A stretch of 64,000 bases of DNA from Clostridium_AI sp964409685 (lineage in GTDB: Bacteria; Bacillota; Clostridia; Lachnospirales; Lachnospiraceae): positions 6,617-70,616 of the forward strand of contig CAYPEJ010000025.1 in NCBI GenBank assembly GCA_964409685.1, given 5' to 3'. Under the pieces are notes generated by a model that did no database searches, was not told the origin of the DNA, and saw only the letters and a program-made list of their open reading frames with translations. A program made the position numbers and the translations under genes. Of this stretch, positions 36,924 to 46,698 are shown piece after piece (within the stretch, counting starts at the first letter, position 1; the number at the start of each line of letters is the position of its first letter).

Positions 36924-37982
36924 CTAATCGTTTTTCCAATTATCTAACTCTGCCTTTAATGTAGCTAAAAGTTCACTTTCTGGAACTTTACGAACAATTT
37001 CACCTTTTTTAATCAATAGACCTTCTTTGATTCCGCCAGCGATTCCAATATCAGCTTCTTTGGCTTCACCAGGTCCATTCACTGCACAACCCATAACGGC
37101 CACCTTAATATCTAAGTCATAGCTTTGCACCATAGTTTCTACTTGATTCGCAAGCTCAATTAGATTAATTCTTGTTCTTCCACAAGTAGGACAAGAAACA
37201 ACTTCTACTCCACCTTTTCGAAGACCAAGTGTTTTTAAGATTAACTTAGCCGACTTAATTTCTTCTACTGGATCACCAGTAAGAGAAACTCGAATGGTAT
37301 TTCCAATTCCTTGTGACAAAATAGCTCCTAAGCCAACAGCAGACTTAATATTACCAGAGTAAACGGTACCGGATTCTGTGATTCCTACGTGGATAGGGTA
37401 ATTCGTTGCTTTTACCAATAACTGATGTGCTTCAATACACATTAAAACATCTGAGGATTTGATACTGATTACTAAGTTATCGTATCCCATATCTTCAATA
37501 CGTTTTACTTTATCCAATGCACTCTCCACGATACCTTGAGCGGTTACTCCACCGTATTTTTCAACAAGATTCTTTTCAAGAGAACCACTGTTTACACCAA
37601 CACGAATTGGGATATTACGCTCTTTTGCGCAATCCACTACTGCTTTGATTCTTTCTTCCGAACCAATGTTACCTGGATTAATACGAATTTTGTCTGCACC
37701 ATTTTCCATGGCTAAGATTGCCAAACGATAGTCAAAATGAATATCCGCAACCAATGGAATGGATATCTGCTTTTTAATTTTTTTCAATGCATATGCCGCT
37801 TCTTCTGTTGGCACTGCACAACGAATGATGTCACATCCTGCTGCTTCTAGACGTTTGATTTGTTCTACCGTAGCTGCAACATCTTCTGTTTTAGTATTTG
37901 TCATAGATTGGATTAGTATTGGGTTCTTCCCACCTATGACACGATTGCCGATGGCAATCTCTTTTGTCATTTCACGAATCAT
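36924..37982 (-). CDS. ispG: 4-hydroxy-3-methylbut-2-enyl diphosphate synthase IspG
   Basis: Penultimate step of the MEP isoprenoid pathway, converting MEcPP to HMBPP. The 352 residues contain the TIM-barrel start (IGGKNPILIQSMTNT) and the [4Fe-4S] cysteines in VVSCPTCGRT and AVMGCAVNGPGEA, plus RINPGNIG. AGAGGAAA precedes the ATG. It sits between rseP and polC; dxr, which starts the pathway, is two genes upstream. Confidence 0.97.
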   Translation of the reverse strand: MIREMTKEIAIGNRVIGGKNPILIQSMTNTKTEDVAATVEQIKRLEAAGCDIIRCAVPTEEAAYALKKIKKQISIPLVADIHFDYRLAILAMENGADKIRINPGNIGSEERIKAVVDCAKERNIPIRVGVNSGSLEKNLVEKYGGVTAQGIVESALDKVKRIEDMGYDNLVISIKSSDVLMCIEAHQLLVKATNYPIHVGITESGTVYSGNIKSAVGLGAILSQGIGNTIRVSLTGDPVEEIKSAKLILKTLGLRKGGVEVVSCPTCGRTRINLIELANQVETMVQSYDLDIKVAVMGCAVNGPGEAKEADIGIAGGIKEGLLIKKGEIVRKVPESELLATLKAELDNWKND

Positions 37983-37994
37983 AACTTTTCCTCT

Positions 37995-39101
37995 CTAACC
38001 AAATAATCGACTGATATCATTAAACATAACGAATACCATCAACAACATTAATGCAACGATACCAATTAGATGAACCATACCTTCTTTTTCACGGTCAATT
38101 GCTTTTCCTCGTATTGCTTCAATAAATAAGAACACAAGTCGACCACCATCTAATGCTGGTAATGGAAGTAAGTTCATAACCCCTAAGTTCGCACTTAATA
38201 AAATGGAGATATTCAACATATTTAAGATTACAGCAAATAAACCAGCAGATTTACTTTCTGTGTAAGTATCTCCAATCATACTAACAATACCAACAGGTCC
38301 TGAGATATCATCTTTACTTACTTTTCCTTGAATCATTTTACCAAGGCTCTTAATTGTTGTTTCAATCCAGAATTTTACTTCATATGCACCGTACTTAATA
38401 ACACCCAAAGGACCTACTTTTGTACGTGCATAAGTTACATCGAACGGAAATCCTTTCGCGCCTTCTGCATTCGTATAGTAAGGTGATGTTACAGAAATGG
38501 ATTTTCCATCACGTAAAACAGTCGCTTCAAAAGAATCTCCAGATAATCCTTCTAACGTTTGATAGATGCCTACTTCTCTAGAAATGTGAATTTTCGTTCC
38601 ATTAATGGATTCAATCACATCTCCCACTTGAATTCCTTCACCTTCTGTATAGAAGTTTTCAGCAACTATATTTACAATCGGTTTATCATATCCAACTTTG
38701 CCAATGATAATCATGGCAAATGCAAATGCTAAAATAAAGTTAAATAGTGGCCCTGCAAAAATAACTGAGATTCTTGCCCACACACTTTTGTTGTTAAATG
38801 CATTTTCATCCTGTATGTCTTCATCTTCTCCAAGCATCATACAAGAACCACCAATCGGAAATATTTTCCAAGAATACTTCGTGTGATCTTTCCAATCCTC
38901 ACGGTTAAAACACATATCAGAAGATGCGAATATTTTACAAGAAAATCCATGATCAGTTTTTACAACCGTAATCAAACGTGGTCCCATACCCACTGAAAAT
39001 TCTGTAACAGTAACACCATTTTTCTTAGCTAATAGAAAGTGTCCAAGTTCATGTATCACAATAATTACTGTGAACACTAAAAGCGCGATTAAAATTTGCA
39101 T
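37995..39101 (-). CDS. rseP: Site-2 membrane metalloprotease RseP
   Basis: Intramembrane zinc protease that cuts signal-peptide remnants or anti-sigma factors. The first helix carries IVIHELGHFL with the HExxH zinc motif near residue 17, a PDZ domain follows at about 165-225 (GDVIESINGTKI), and the second zinc motif NLLPLPALDGGR lies near residue 325. At 368 residues it is of normal length. It could process the anti-sigma factor encoded at 58.5-59.0 kb, but that link is only inference. Confidence 0.95.
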   Translation of the reverse strand: MQILIALLVFTVIIVIHELGHFLLAKKNGVTVTEFSVGMGPRLITVVKTDHGFSCKIFASSDMCFNREDWKDHTKYSWKIFPIGGSCMMLGEDEDIQDENAFNNKSVWARISVIFAGPLFNFILAFAFAMIIIGKVGYDKPIVNIVAENFYTEGEGIQVGDVIESINGTKIHISREVGIYQTLEGLSGDSFEATVLRDGKSISVTSPYYTNAEGAKGFPFDVTYARTKVGPLGVIKYGAYEVKFWIETTIKSLGKMIQGKVSKDDISGPVGIVSMIGDTYTESKSAGLFAVILNMLNISILLSANLGVMNLLPLPALDGGRLVFLFIEAIRGKAIDREKEGMVHLIGIVALMLLMVFVMFNDISRLFG

Positions 39102-39102
39102 A

Positions 39103-40260
39103 CTACTCCTCTTCCTTCTTCCATTTTTCTTCTAAATAACGATATGTTTCCTGTTCCACTTCAAGTATTTGTTCCACGCTAGGATTTTCTACATATTTGT
39201 GCTTTTCCATTGCATATCGAATACTTTCGACAATCTCCAAATAGGAAATCTTTCTCTTTAGAAACATAGAAACTGCAAGTTCATTGGCTGCATTATAAAC
39301 AGTTGGAAGACTTCCCCCTCTTTCGCCTGCTTCAAATGCTAGTTTTAAACCTTGGAATGTATCCATATCTGGTTCTTCAAATGTAATTTGACTTAACTTA
39401 TAAAAATCAAGGCGCTCTCCTGGTAGTGGACGTCTATCTGGATAATAGAGTGCATACTGTATCGGAAGCCTCATATCTGGCGTTCCCAGCTGAGCCATAA
39501 CACCACCATCTTCAAATTCAACCATAGAGTGAATGATACTTTGTGGTTGCACCACCACCTGAATCTGCTTGTAATCTACATCAAATAGCCATTTTGCTTC
39601 GATTACTTCTAATCCTTTATTAACCATAGTAGAAGAATCAATGGTAATCTTGTGCCCCATTGACCAATTTGGATGTTTTAAAGCATCTTCTACTTGAATA
39701 TGTTTCAAATCTTCCAACTTCTTACCACGGAATGGACCGCCTGATGCTGTTAAGATAAGTTTTGAAATCTGACTTCTATTTTCTCCATTTAAACATTGAA
39801 ATATTGCAGAATGTTCACTGTCTACTGGCAGTAAAGAAACGCCGTACTCTTTCGCAAGTGGCACAATAATATGCCCAGCTGTTACAAGTGTCTCTTTATT
39901 AGCTAATGCAATGTCTTTTCCTGCTTTAATTGCTTCAATCGTTGGTCGAATTCCAATCATACCAACAACTGCCGTTACCACAATGGAAGCACCTTCCACT
40001 GTAGAACACGCAATTAAACCATCCATTCCACTGAGCACTTTCACACTTAAATGTTTTACCTTATCTTTTAATTCTTTTGCTTTCTTTTCATCCCATACAG
40101 AAACCACCTCTGGATGAAATTCTAATATTTGTTGTTCTAGCAATTCAATATTCGATCCAGCTGCTAATGCTGACACTTGAAGGTCTTGATTATTGCGAAC
40201 GACATCCAATGTTTGAGTACCAATTGACCCAGTAGAACCCAAAATTGCTATTTTCTTCAT
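39103..40260 (-). CDS. dxr: 1-deoxy-D-xylulose 5-phosphate reductoisomerase
   Basis: First committed step of the MEP pathway, making MEP with NADPH. The 385 residues begin with the NADPH-binding ILGSTGSIGTQTLDV and contain PVDSEHSAIFQCL, ASGGPF and the NHPNWSMG-like HPNWSMGHKITIDSSTM block that binds metal and substrate. The stop is one base from the rseP start, so the two are tightly coupled. Confidence 0.97.
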   Translation of the reverse strand: MKKIAILGSTGSIGTQTLDVVRNNQDLQVSALAAGSNIELLEQQILEFHPEVVSVWDEKKAKELKDKVKHLSVKVLSGMDGLIACSTVEGASIVVTAVVGMIGIRPTIEAIKAGKDIALANKETLVTAGHIIVPLAKEYGVSLLPVDSEHSAIFQCLNGENRSQISKLILTASGGPFRGKKLEDLKHIQVEDALKHPNWSMGHKITIDSSTMVNKGLEVIEAKWLFDVDYKQIQVVVQPQSIIHSMVEFEDGGVMAQLGTPDMRLPIQYALYYPDRRPLPGERLDFYKLSQITFEEPDMDTFQGLKLAFEAGERGGSLPTVYNAANELAVSMFLKRKISYLEIVESIRYAMEKHKYVENPSVEQILEVEQETYRYLEEKWKKEEE

Positions 40261-40301
40261 TTTTCTATCTCCGTTAATTGTGATTCATTTTTTCTATAGC
40301 T

Positions 40302-41105
40302 TTATATGAATAACACCACTAATAAATATACGATTGGTGCTGTAAATAAAATACTATCAAATCGATCTAATATTCCACCATGACCAGGAATTAATTTACC
40401 ATAATCCTTTAATTCATGATTTCTCTTAATTGCAGATGCAGCTAAATCACCAAATTGTGAAATAACAGAACCGCAACAACCGATTACTGTAAATAACAAT
40501 TGTGGATTTGCAAATGTTCCAACTAATTCATCTTTAAACACGGTAGCATAGATAAACCCTAAAAGTCCTGCACCTACAATACCACCTATGCAACCTTCAA
40601 TGGTCTTTTTCGGACTAAGTTGTGATGGCAATTTGTGTTTTCCTATCAGCATACCTACACAATACGCACAAGTATCCGAACCCCATGCTGCAATAAATGC
40701 TAACCATACTGTATACACACCAGATGGCTGAATACGCACTTGGTAAATATAAGACAACAGAACTGTAACATAAAAGAACCCAAAAAACATCATCGCCACT
40801 TGTTCAATTACCACTTTGGGATATTCCATCACGTACACTGCAAGTAATGCGACTAGGAACACAGCACTATATATCATAATATATTCATTTAACTGACAAA
40901 ATAATAGTACTCCATATCCAATACTAGCACAATATCCCAAAATTGCTAATATGCTCTTTTCCAACTTAATTGCACGATAAAGTTCAAATTGCCCAATCAA
41001 TGAAATAGCTGTAATAAAGAAAAGTAACAGGTTTCCTCCTGTTATGATTGTTGCAAGCATTACGATTAGTAATACAATTCCACTAATTAATCTAGTTACA
41101 AACAT
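40302..41105 (-). CDS. cdsA: Phosphatidate cytidylyltransferase CdsA
   Basis: Makes CDP-diacylglycerol from phosphatidic acid and CTP. The 267-residue protein has about seven membrane helices. It carries the complete CdsA signature SAIKRNHELKDYGKLIPGHGG followed by ILDRFDS near the C-terminus. It lies ten bases after uppS and 41 before dxr, in the common Firmicutes order. Confidence 0.96.
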   Translation of the reverse strand: MFVTRLISGIVLLIVMLATIITGGNLLLFFITAISLIGQFELYRAIKLEKSILAILGYCASIGYGVLLFCQLNEYIMIYSAVFLVALLAVYVMEYPKVVIEQVAMMFFGFFYVTVLLSYIYQVRIQPSGVYTVWLAFIAAWGSDTCAYCVGMLIGKHKLPSQLSPKKTIEGCIGGIVGAGLLGFIYATVFKDELVGTFANPQLLFTVIGCCGSVISQFGDLAASAIKRNHELKDYGKLIPGHGGILDRFDSILFTAPIVYLLVVLFI

Positions 41106-41114
41106 TGCTCCCTC

Positions 41115-41822
41115 CTACACTCCTCCAAAACGTCGTTCCCTTTTATTATAGTACATAATAGCTTTTTCTAATTCTTCTTTTGTGAAATCAGGCCAAAGCA
41201 CATCTGTAAAATAAAATTCAGCATATGCTAACTGCCAAAGCAAATAATTAGATAGCCTTTGTTCTCCACTGGTACGAATCATTAAATCTGGGTCTGGAAT
41301 CCCATGCGTATCTAAGCAAGCTTCAATTTCTTCTTCCGTTACATCTTCAGCTGAAAGTTCGCCACTTTCCACCTTCTTAGCCACTCTTTGAACTGCACGA
41401 GTGATTTCATCACGACTTCCATAATTTAAAGCTACAATAAAATTCAGTCCCTTATTGTCCTTTGAACTTTCCTCTAATTCATTTATGGAACGAATGATAT
41501 CTTCACTTAATCTACTTCTATCTCCAATTACGCGAACACATATATCATTTTTCTTACTTATACTAAGGCATTTTTCCATATAATTACGAAGAATTTTCAT
41601 AATCGCATCTACTTCGTCGTCTGGCCTTTTCCAGTTTTCTGTAGAAAATGCATATACAGTTAAGTATTTAATTCCCATCTTCCAAGCTACTTCGCATATA
41701 TTTTCTACATTTTTCGCGCCTTGTACATGCCCATATGTTCTCGGCATCAATTTCTTTTTTGCCCATCTTCCGTTTCCATCTAAGATTATGGCAACATGTT
41801 GAGGAATTTTTAACTCTTCCAT
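41115..41822 (-). CDS. uppS: Undecaprenyl diphosphate synthase
   Basis: Makes the C55 lipid carrier used for cell wall and surface glycans. The 235 residues show HVAIILDGNGRWAKK with the catalytic Asp, YAFSTENWKRP, and the closing IRTSGEQRLSNYLLWQ. The start at 41822 follows GGAGG by seven bases; a GTG one codon upstream is less likely. A perfect palindrome and a second stem lie just upstream, so expression may be attenuated relative to frr. Confidence 0.97.
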   Translation of the reverse strand: MEELKIPQHVAIILDGNGRWAKKKLMPRTYGHVQGAKNVENICEVAWKMGIKYLTVYAFSTENWKRPDDEVDAIMKILRNYMEKCLSISKKNDICVRVIGDRSRLSEDIIRSINELEESSKDNKGLNFIVALNYGSRDEITRAVQRVAKKVESGELSAEDVTEEEIEACLDTHGIPDPDLMIRTSGEQRLSNYLLWQLAYAEFYFTDVLWPDFTKEELEKAIMYYNKRERRFGGV

Positions 41823-41840
41823 CACTTACCTCCAAAAATA

Positions 41841-41921
41841 GGACGTATTTTGAATTCAAAATACGTCCCTAGTTTGTGCGACATTTTAAGCAAGCTGATT
41901 CACAAGCGTTGCATGTCGCAA
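41841..41921 (-). promoter_or_regulatory. Structured attenuator-like element between frr and uppS
   Basis: The minus strand first offers a stem pairing GCGACAT with ATGTCGC (41878-41919), with inner GCAAGC pairing. It then has a perfect 28-base palindrome at 41841-41868, with arms GGACGTATTTTGAA, followed by TATTTTTGG. The second hairpin is terminator-like and ends just before the uppS ribosome site. This layout suits a terminator with an upstream sensor, or simply a strong partial terminator. Confidence 0.55.
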
Positions 41922-41985
41922 CCAAGTAAACATTCATACAATCTTACTTATCATAATGTTTTTCATAATGTTTTAATTATTTTAA

Positions 41986-42540
41986 TTATACAGTAAGGAT
42001 TTCTTTTGATTTCGCTTCAATAGCTTTGTCTACTTCGTCTACATATTTATCTGTTAATTTTTGAATTTTATCTTCACTTGATTTGCATTCATCATCAGTA
42101 ATTTCATTTGCTTTGTTTGCCTTTTTGAAAGTATCATTAGCATCACGACGAATGTTACGAATTGCAACTTTTGCATTTTCGCCTTTTTTCTTAACGTCTT
42201 TTACTAATTCCTTTCTTCTTTCCTCTGTTAACTCTGGGAATACAAGACGAATACACTTACCATCGTTACTTGGTGTTAAACCAATATCAGATGCAAGAAT
42301 TGCTTTTTCAATTTCTTTGATTAAGCTAGATTCCCAAGGTTGAATTTGGATAACACGAGCTTCTGGTACTGTAATATTTGCAACAGATTGTAAACCAGAT
42401 GGTTGTCCATAATAATCCACTTTAAGTTTATCTAAAATGTGCGGATTTGCTCTTCCTGCACGAATTGTAGCATACTCATCATTTAGAGCTTGTAATGTTT
42501 TTTTCATTTTTCCTTCGAATTGTTCAAATTTAGCTTCCAT
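41986..42540 (-). CDS. frr: Ribosome recycling factor
   Basis: Releases ribosomes after termination together with EF-G. The 184-residue protein shows the ATIRAGRANPHILDKLKVDYYG signature region, PEARVIQIQPWE and RRKELVKDVKKKGENAKVAIRNIRRDAND, the three family blocks. It starts 21 bases after the pyrH stop. Confidence 0.97.
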   Translation of the reverse strand: MEAKFEQFEGKMKKTLQALNDEYATIRAGRANPHILDKLKVDYYGQPSGLQSVANITVPEARVIQIQPWESSLIKEIEKAILASDIGLTPSNDGKCIRLVFPELTEERRKELVKDVKKKGENAKVAIRNIRRDANDTFKKANKANEITDDECKSSEDKIQKLTDKYVDEVDKAIEAKSKEILTV

Positions 42541-42561
42541 TTTTCTAATTCCTCCTGAAAT

Positions 42562-43266
42562 TTAAACAGTAACTTTCGTTCCAGTAAATGTACCATATAA
42601 TGTATTTACGATACTATCTTTATCATTTAAAGCAAACACTAATAATGGAACTTTATTTTCCATACACATAATGGTTGCAGTTAAATCAATTACTTGTAAT
42701 TTTTGATCCAATACTTCTTGAATCGAAACTTCATCATAACGTTTTGCAGCTGGATTCACTTTTGGGTCACTGTCATAAACGCCATCAATTGCTTTTGCTA
42801 ACAAAATTGCTTCCGCTTCCATCTCAATGGCACGTAACGCAACTCCTGTATCTGTTGAAAAATAAGGATGACCTGTACCACCCGCAAAGAAAACTACTTT
42901 TCCTTGTTTAAAAGCTTCATTGGCTGCATCTTTTGAAAATAGTTTTGTCATGCTTCCACAAGCAAACGGCGTAAAAATCTCTGTTTGTAAACCAACAGAA
43001 CGGAATATCTCTGAAACATAGATACAGTTCATAACTGTGGCAAGCATACCAATCTGATCCGCTTTTGTACGGTCGATGGTTTCACTTGTTCTTCCTCTCC
43101 AGAAGTTTCCTCCACCAATTACAATTCCAAGTTCCATTCCTTTGTCGGCTACTGCTTTTACTTGTTCTGCAACTCCAAGGCATGTTGCCTCATCAAAACC
43201 CTGCTTCTTATCTCCTGCTAAAGCTTCTCCACTGAGTTTCAATAGTACTCTTTTATAGTCTGCCAT
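42562..43266 (-). CDS. pyrH: Uridylate kinase
   Basis: Phosphorylates UMP to UDP for RNA, and for UDP-sugars used in glycan synthesis. The 234 residues show KLSGEALAG, GIVIGGGNFWRGR, and GGTGHPYFSTDT of the amino acid kinase fold. In most Firmicutes rpsB and tsf lie just upstream; here a polysaccharide deacetylase gene occupies that position. Confidence 0.97.
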   Translation of the reverse strand: MADYKRVLLKLSGEALAGDKKQGFDEATCLGVAEQVKAVADKGMELGIVIGGGNFWRGRTSETIDRTKADQIGMLATVMNCIYVSEIFRSVGLQTEIFTPFACGSMTKLFSKDAANEAFKQGKVVFFAGGTGHPYFSTDTGVALRAIEMEAEAILLAKAIDGVYDSDPKVNPAAKRYDEVSIQEVLDQKLQVIDLTATIMCMENKVPLLVFALNDKDSIVNTLYGTFTGTKVTV

Positions 43267-43300
43267 GTCTAAAACTCCTTAATATAACTTTATTTAATAT

Positions 43301-44311
43301 TCAATTTACTTTTACATGTTGAATCAAAGGTGTATCTTCATCAATCGGCAATATAGCCACATCCAATGCAAGTAACTCATCCAATAAAGTTGGGAGCATC
43401 TGCACTGTCTTCACCTTTTCTGCAGCATCATGCATTAATACAATAGATGTATTATGTAACTTTACATCTTTTAATACATTATTAATCATTTGCCGTTTTG
43501 TCAAGCTTTTTCCGTTGGCATCTCCACTCATGGCATTCCAGTCAAAGTAATTATATCCACGTTTTGTTAGACTTTTTGCTAAACTTTTCATAGAAACTTT
43601 ACTTACTTGATTGCTTGTGCCACCAGGAAATCGATAATACTTCGGTTCTACTCCCGTTGTCTCGTAAAGAAGATTATATATCTTATCAAAATCCTTGTAA
43701 AATGCTTTCTGAGATCTATAAATTTCAGAATAATTATGTGAATAGGAATGCATCGCTAACGTATGCCCTTCCTCCACAATTCTTTGATATAGACTTTTGG
43801 AATAGTCATCCTCTCTTCCAATTACAAAGAAAGTTGCTTGCACATTATATTCCTGCAAAATATCTAATATTTTTTCTGTATTTTTCGTTGGTCCATCATC
43901 AAAAGTTAAATAAACTCGCTTTCGCTTATCGTCTTCGTCTGATATTAGACTTGAGTTATCTTTGCTTCCTTCATCTAATTCCTTCTCTGTTACATCATTT
44001 TCTATGTCTTCTTTTGATGAATTATCATTTAATCTATCTTTTGAACCATCCTCCGACAAGTCATTATCTGAAGTATTACCCGCTTCTGTTTTTTCCGTTT
44101 CTGCACCTTGTATAGAAATAACCTCCATATCTCCTGCTCGTAACGAATGACTAAGACAAATCACAATGATAAAACAAATATTTAAGAGACAAAACATACC
44201 TCCCAAAATAACCCATCGTTTTACGCTAATACTATTAGACTCATCGTGCTTTTTTAAATTTTTGTAGTCGTCTTTGATGATTTCGTCCGTCTCCTGATGT
44301 ATTACCCCCAT
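43301..44311 (-). CDS. Membrane-anchored NodB polysaccharide deacetylase
   Basis: Predicted to deacetylate peptidoglycan or a surface polysaccharide outside the cell. The 336-residue protein has a 40-residue cytoplasmic head, one membrane helix (about 39-62) and an acidic Asp/Ser/Glu linker (about 75-130). The NodB domain follows: TFDDGPTKNTE (metal Asp pair), HTLAMHSYSHNYSE (metal His pair), FRFPGG-like RFPGGTSN, YFDWNAMSGD, and IVLMHDAA. All metal ligands are present. The start at 44311 follows AAGGA by seven bases. The pyrH start lies 35 bases downstream, and they may be cotranscribed. Confidence 0.9.
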   Translation of the reverse strand: MGVIHQETDEIIKDDYKNLKKHDESNSISVKRWVILGGMFCLLNICFIIVICLSHSLRAGDMEVISIQGAETEKTEAGNTSDNDLSEDGSKDRLNDNSSKEDIENDVTEKELDEGSKDNSSLISDEDDKRKRVYLTFDDGPTKNTEKILDILQEYNVQATFFVIGREDDYSKSLYQRIVEEGHTLAMHSYSHNYSEIYRSQKAFYKDFDKIYNLLYETTGVEPKYYRFPGGTSNQVSKVSMKSLAKSLTKRGYNYFDWNAMSGDANGKSLTKRQMINNVLKDVKLHNTSIVLMHDAAEKVKTVQMLPTLLDELLALDVAILPIDEDTPLIQHVKVN

Positions 44312-44341
44312 TAAACCATCCTTTCTTTGCACTACTAACCC

Positions 44342-44370
44342 ATTCTACCATACTTTTTTTCATTTTCCAA
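44342..44370 (-). promoter_or_regulatory. Promoter of the NodB deacetylase gene
   Basis: TTGGAA and TAGAAT separated by 17 bases on the minus strand, within a region containing a small TTTCC/GGAAA hairpin. Confidence 0.5.
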
Positions 44371-44410
44371 ATGGAAATGTGATCATTTTCTTAAAATTTG
44401 ATTTCACTTA

Positions 44411-44438
44411 TTGCAATCCCATTTCATTTTGCTATAAT
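44411..44438 (+). promoter_or_regulatory. Promoter of the LTA-synthase-like gene
   Basis: TTGCAA and a perfect TATAAT separated by 16 bases on the plus strand, divergent from the deacetylase promoter. The leader would be short, about 27 bases. Confidence 0.6.
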
Positions 44439-44471
44439 GAAAAACGAAATAGAAAGTAGGAGCGTAAGTAA

Positions 44472-46460
44472 ATGAAAAATCGAATTAATCTAAAAAGCGC
44501 GTTACAGAATAACATCGTTCAATATGTTATTCTGGCTTTCCTAATTAATATAATATTAGAGATCATGAATAGACGTTCTCTAATATCCTGTCTGCAATTT
44601 ATAGCAGGCTCTCCTGTTGTATTTTTCTACAACACAATCATTGTATTTTTAACGTTGTCTATCGGATTATTGATGAAACGTAGAATTTTCGCTACAACTG
44701 TAGTTACATTAATATGGATGATATTAGGTACTACCAATTGTATTATTCTTGGTTTCCGCTCAACTCCGTTTTCCGCAATTGATACTTTGATGATCAAAAA
44801 TGCATTGGAACTATTTAATTTATACTTTACAACATTGGAATTTATACTACTTGTTACAGGTATTTCATTGGGGGTGGCTGCACTAGTAATATTATGGAGA
44901 CGAGCACCAAAGCGAGAAAAACGCACAAACTTTTTACGTTATGGCTGTATGATAGTAGCTTTATTTTTATTTGAACTTGCATTTACAAATGTAAATATTA
45001 AAGCTGGAATACTAAGTTCTGATTTTGAAAATCTTTCTTATGCATACAAAAATTATGGTTTCGCATACTGTTTTACCAATAGTATCGTTGATGTCGGCAT
45101 CTCCAAACCTGCCAACTACAGTGAAGCAACCGTTTCTGAGATTACAAAGCCAATGTCAACACCTTCACAGGAAGAGATTGTTGAATCAACCAAACAAGAA
45201 CAGCCAAATATCATTATGATTCAATTAGAGTCTTTCTTTGATGTTAATTACGTAAATGATATTGAACTTTCCGAGAATCCAATTCCTTACTTTACACAGT
45301 TAAAAGAAAACTATACAAGTGGTTTCCTAACAGTTCCATCCATTGGGGCAGGCACTGCTAACACAGAATTCGAGATTTTAACTGGTATGAGTACTGCATA
45401 TTTTGGAGCTGGGGAATATCCATTTAAAACCATTTTAACAAAGACCACTTGCGAGAGTATGGCATACTTATTTTCCAATCTAGGTTATTCTACCCATGGT
45501 ATTCATAATAATGATGGTACTTTTTATAGTAGAAACGTCGTTTATGGCAATCTAGGTTTTGATACATTCACTCCCCTTGAGTATATGTATAATGTTGAAA
45601 AAAATCCTCGTAAATGGGCAAAAGACAATATTTTACCAGAAGAAATTTTCAAATGTATTGACTCTTCTAAAGAAAGTGATTTTGTATTTGCAGTTAGTGT
45701 TCAAGCACACGGACGTTATCCATCCGAACAGATTGATGACACTCAAACAATCACAATCAGCGGAAATGAATATAAGAAAAACGAATTAGAATATTATATC
45801 CAACAAATTCATGAAATGGATGAAATGATTGGTAATTTAATCGCTCAGATTGAAGAAAGTGATGAACCTACTGTATTAGTACTTTATGGAGATCATTTAC
45901 CAACAATCGGACTTTCTGAAGAACGCTTGGACAATGCTAATATGTATCAAACAGAATATGTTATCTGGGATAATATTGGATTAAATCAAAATGATGAAGA
46001 TGTATACTCTTATCAATTAAGCACAAAACTTTTTGGTGAATTAGGACTTCCTATGGGAGTTATGCAGGAATATCATACAAATTATGCAGATAAAGAAGTA
46101 TATCATAAAGATATGGAAATTCTTGAATACGATATTTTATATGGTGACCAATACACATTTGCAAATGAATTAACTGCATATGAACCAGTGGATATTCAAA
46201 TGGGTATTGATAAGATTACTCTTGATTCCATTAATAAAGTTGAAGAGGAAGAAGAAGCATACTATATCTCAGGTAAGAACTACAACGAGTTCACCAAAGT
46301 ATATGTAAATGATAAACAAGTAACAACGGAATACATCAGTGGCAGCAAGTTAAAAATTACCGATGTAACACTGAAAGAAGGCGATAGGGTTACTACAGCT
46401 CAGGTTGGCGACGATCATATCGCATTAGGTTATTCCAATGAATTATTAATCCAATCCTAA
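44472..46460 (+). CDS. LTA synthase family membrane sulfatase-fold protein
   Basis: Probably a phosphoglycerol transferase acting on lipoteichoic acid or related polymers. The 662 residues start with five membrane helices (about residues 15-175). The extracellular sulfatase-fold domain follows, with IIMIQLESFFD (metal-binding Glu), GAGTANTEFEILTGM (nucleophile threonine), and YGDHLPTIG (metal Asp/His). The last 95 residues form an added domain with IYVNDKQVTTEYISGSKLKI-like IPT/Ig strands (FTKVYVNDKQV), absent from classic LtaS, possibly for wall binding. The start follows GGAGC by eight bases. It has its own promoter and terminator. Confidence 0.88.
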   Translation: MKNRINLKSALQNNIVQYVILAFLINIILEIMNRRSLISCLQFIAGSPVVFFYNTIIVFLTLSIGLLMKRRIFATTVVTLIWMILGTTNCIILGFRSTPFSAIDTLMIKNALELFNLYFTTLEFILLVTGISLGVAALVILWRRAPKREKRTNFLRYGCMIVALFLFELAFTNVNIKAGILSSDFENLSYAYKNYGFAYCFTNSIVDVGISKPANYSEATVSEITKPMSTPSQEEIVESTKQEQPNIIMIQLESFFDVNYVNDIELSENPIPYFTQLKENYTSGFLTVPSIGAGTANTEFEILTGMSTAYFGAGEYPFKTILTKTTCESMAYLFSNLGYSTHGIHNNDGTFYSRNVVYGNLGFDTFTPLEYMYNVEKNPRKWAKDNILPEEIFKCIDSSKESDFVFAVSVQAHGRYPSEQIDDTQTITISGNEYKKNELEYYIQQIHEMDEMIGNLIAQIEESDEPTVLVLYGDHLPTIGLSEERLDNANMYQTEYVIWDNIGLNQNDEDVYSYQLSTKLFGELGLPMGVMQEYHTNYADKEVYHKDMEILEYDILYGDQYTFANELTAYEPVDIQMGIDKITLDSINKVEEEEEAYYISGKNYNEFTKVYVNDKQVTTEYISGSKLKITDVTLKEGDRVTTAQVGDDHIALGYSNELLIQS

Positions 46461-46520
46461 GGTTTTAGCATCCTCATTCAATTACCAAGGAAATATCAAT
46501 TAGAAATATGGAATGCTTAG

Positions 46521-46551
46521 AAGCGTATCACAAATTGTGGTACGCTTTTTT
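46521..46551 (+). terminator. Terminator after the LTA-synthase-like gene
   Basis: AAGCGTA-t-CACAA pairs with TTGTG-g-TACGCTT around a single A, followed by a run of six T residues. The stem has 12 pairs and one T-G juxtaposition. Confidence 0.85.
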
Positions 46552-46698
46552 CATCACCTTTTTGACAAAAATGAAAGTTTTTATTCCTGTTCTTTCATTT
46601 TTCTTCAACAATTCCACAAATTACCACAATAAAAATGTAGATTTTCGTTGTATTTTCTGCTATTATAGTCATCGACTTACTTAGGGAGGGACAAAAAA

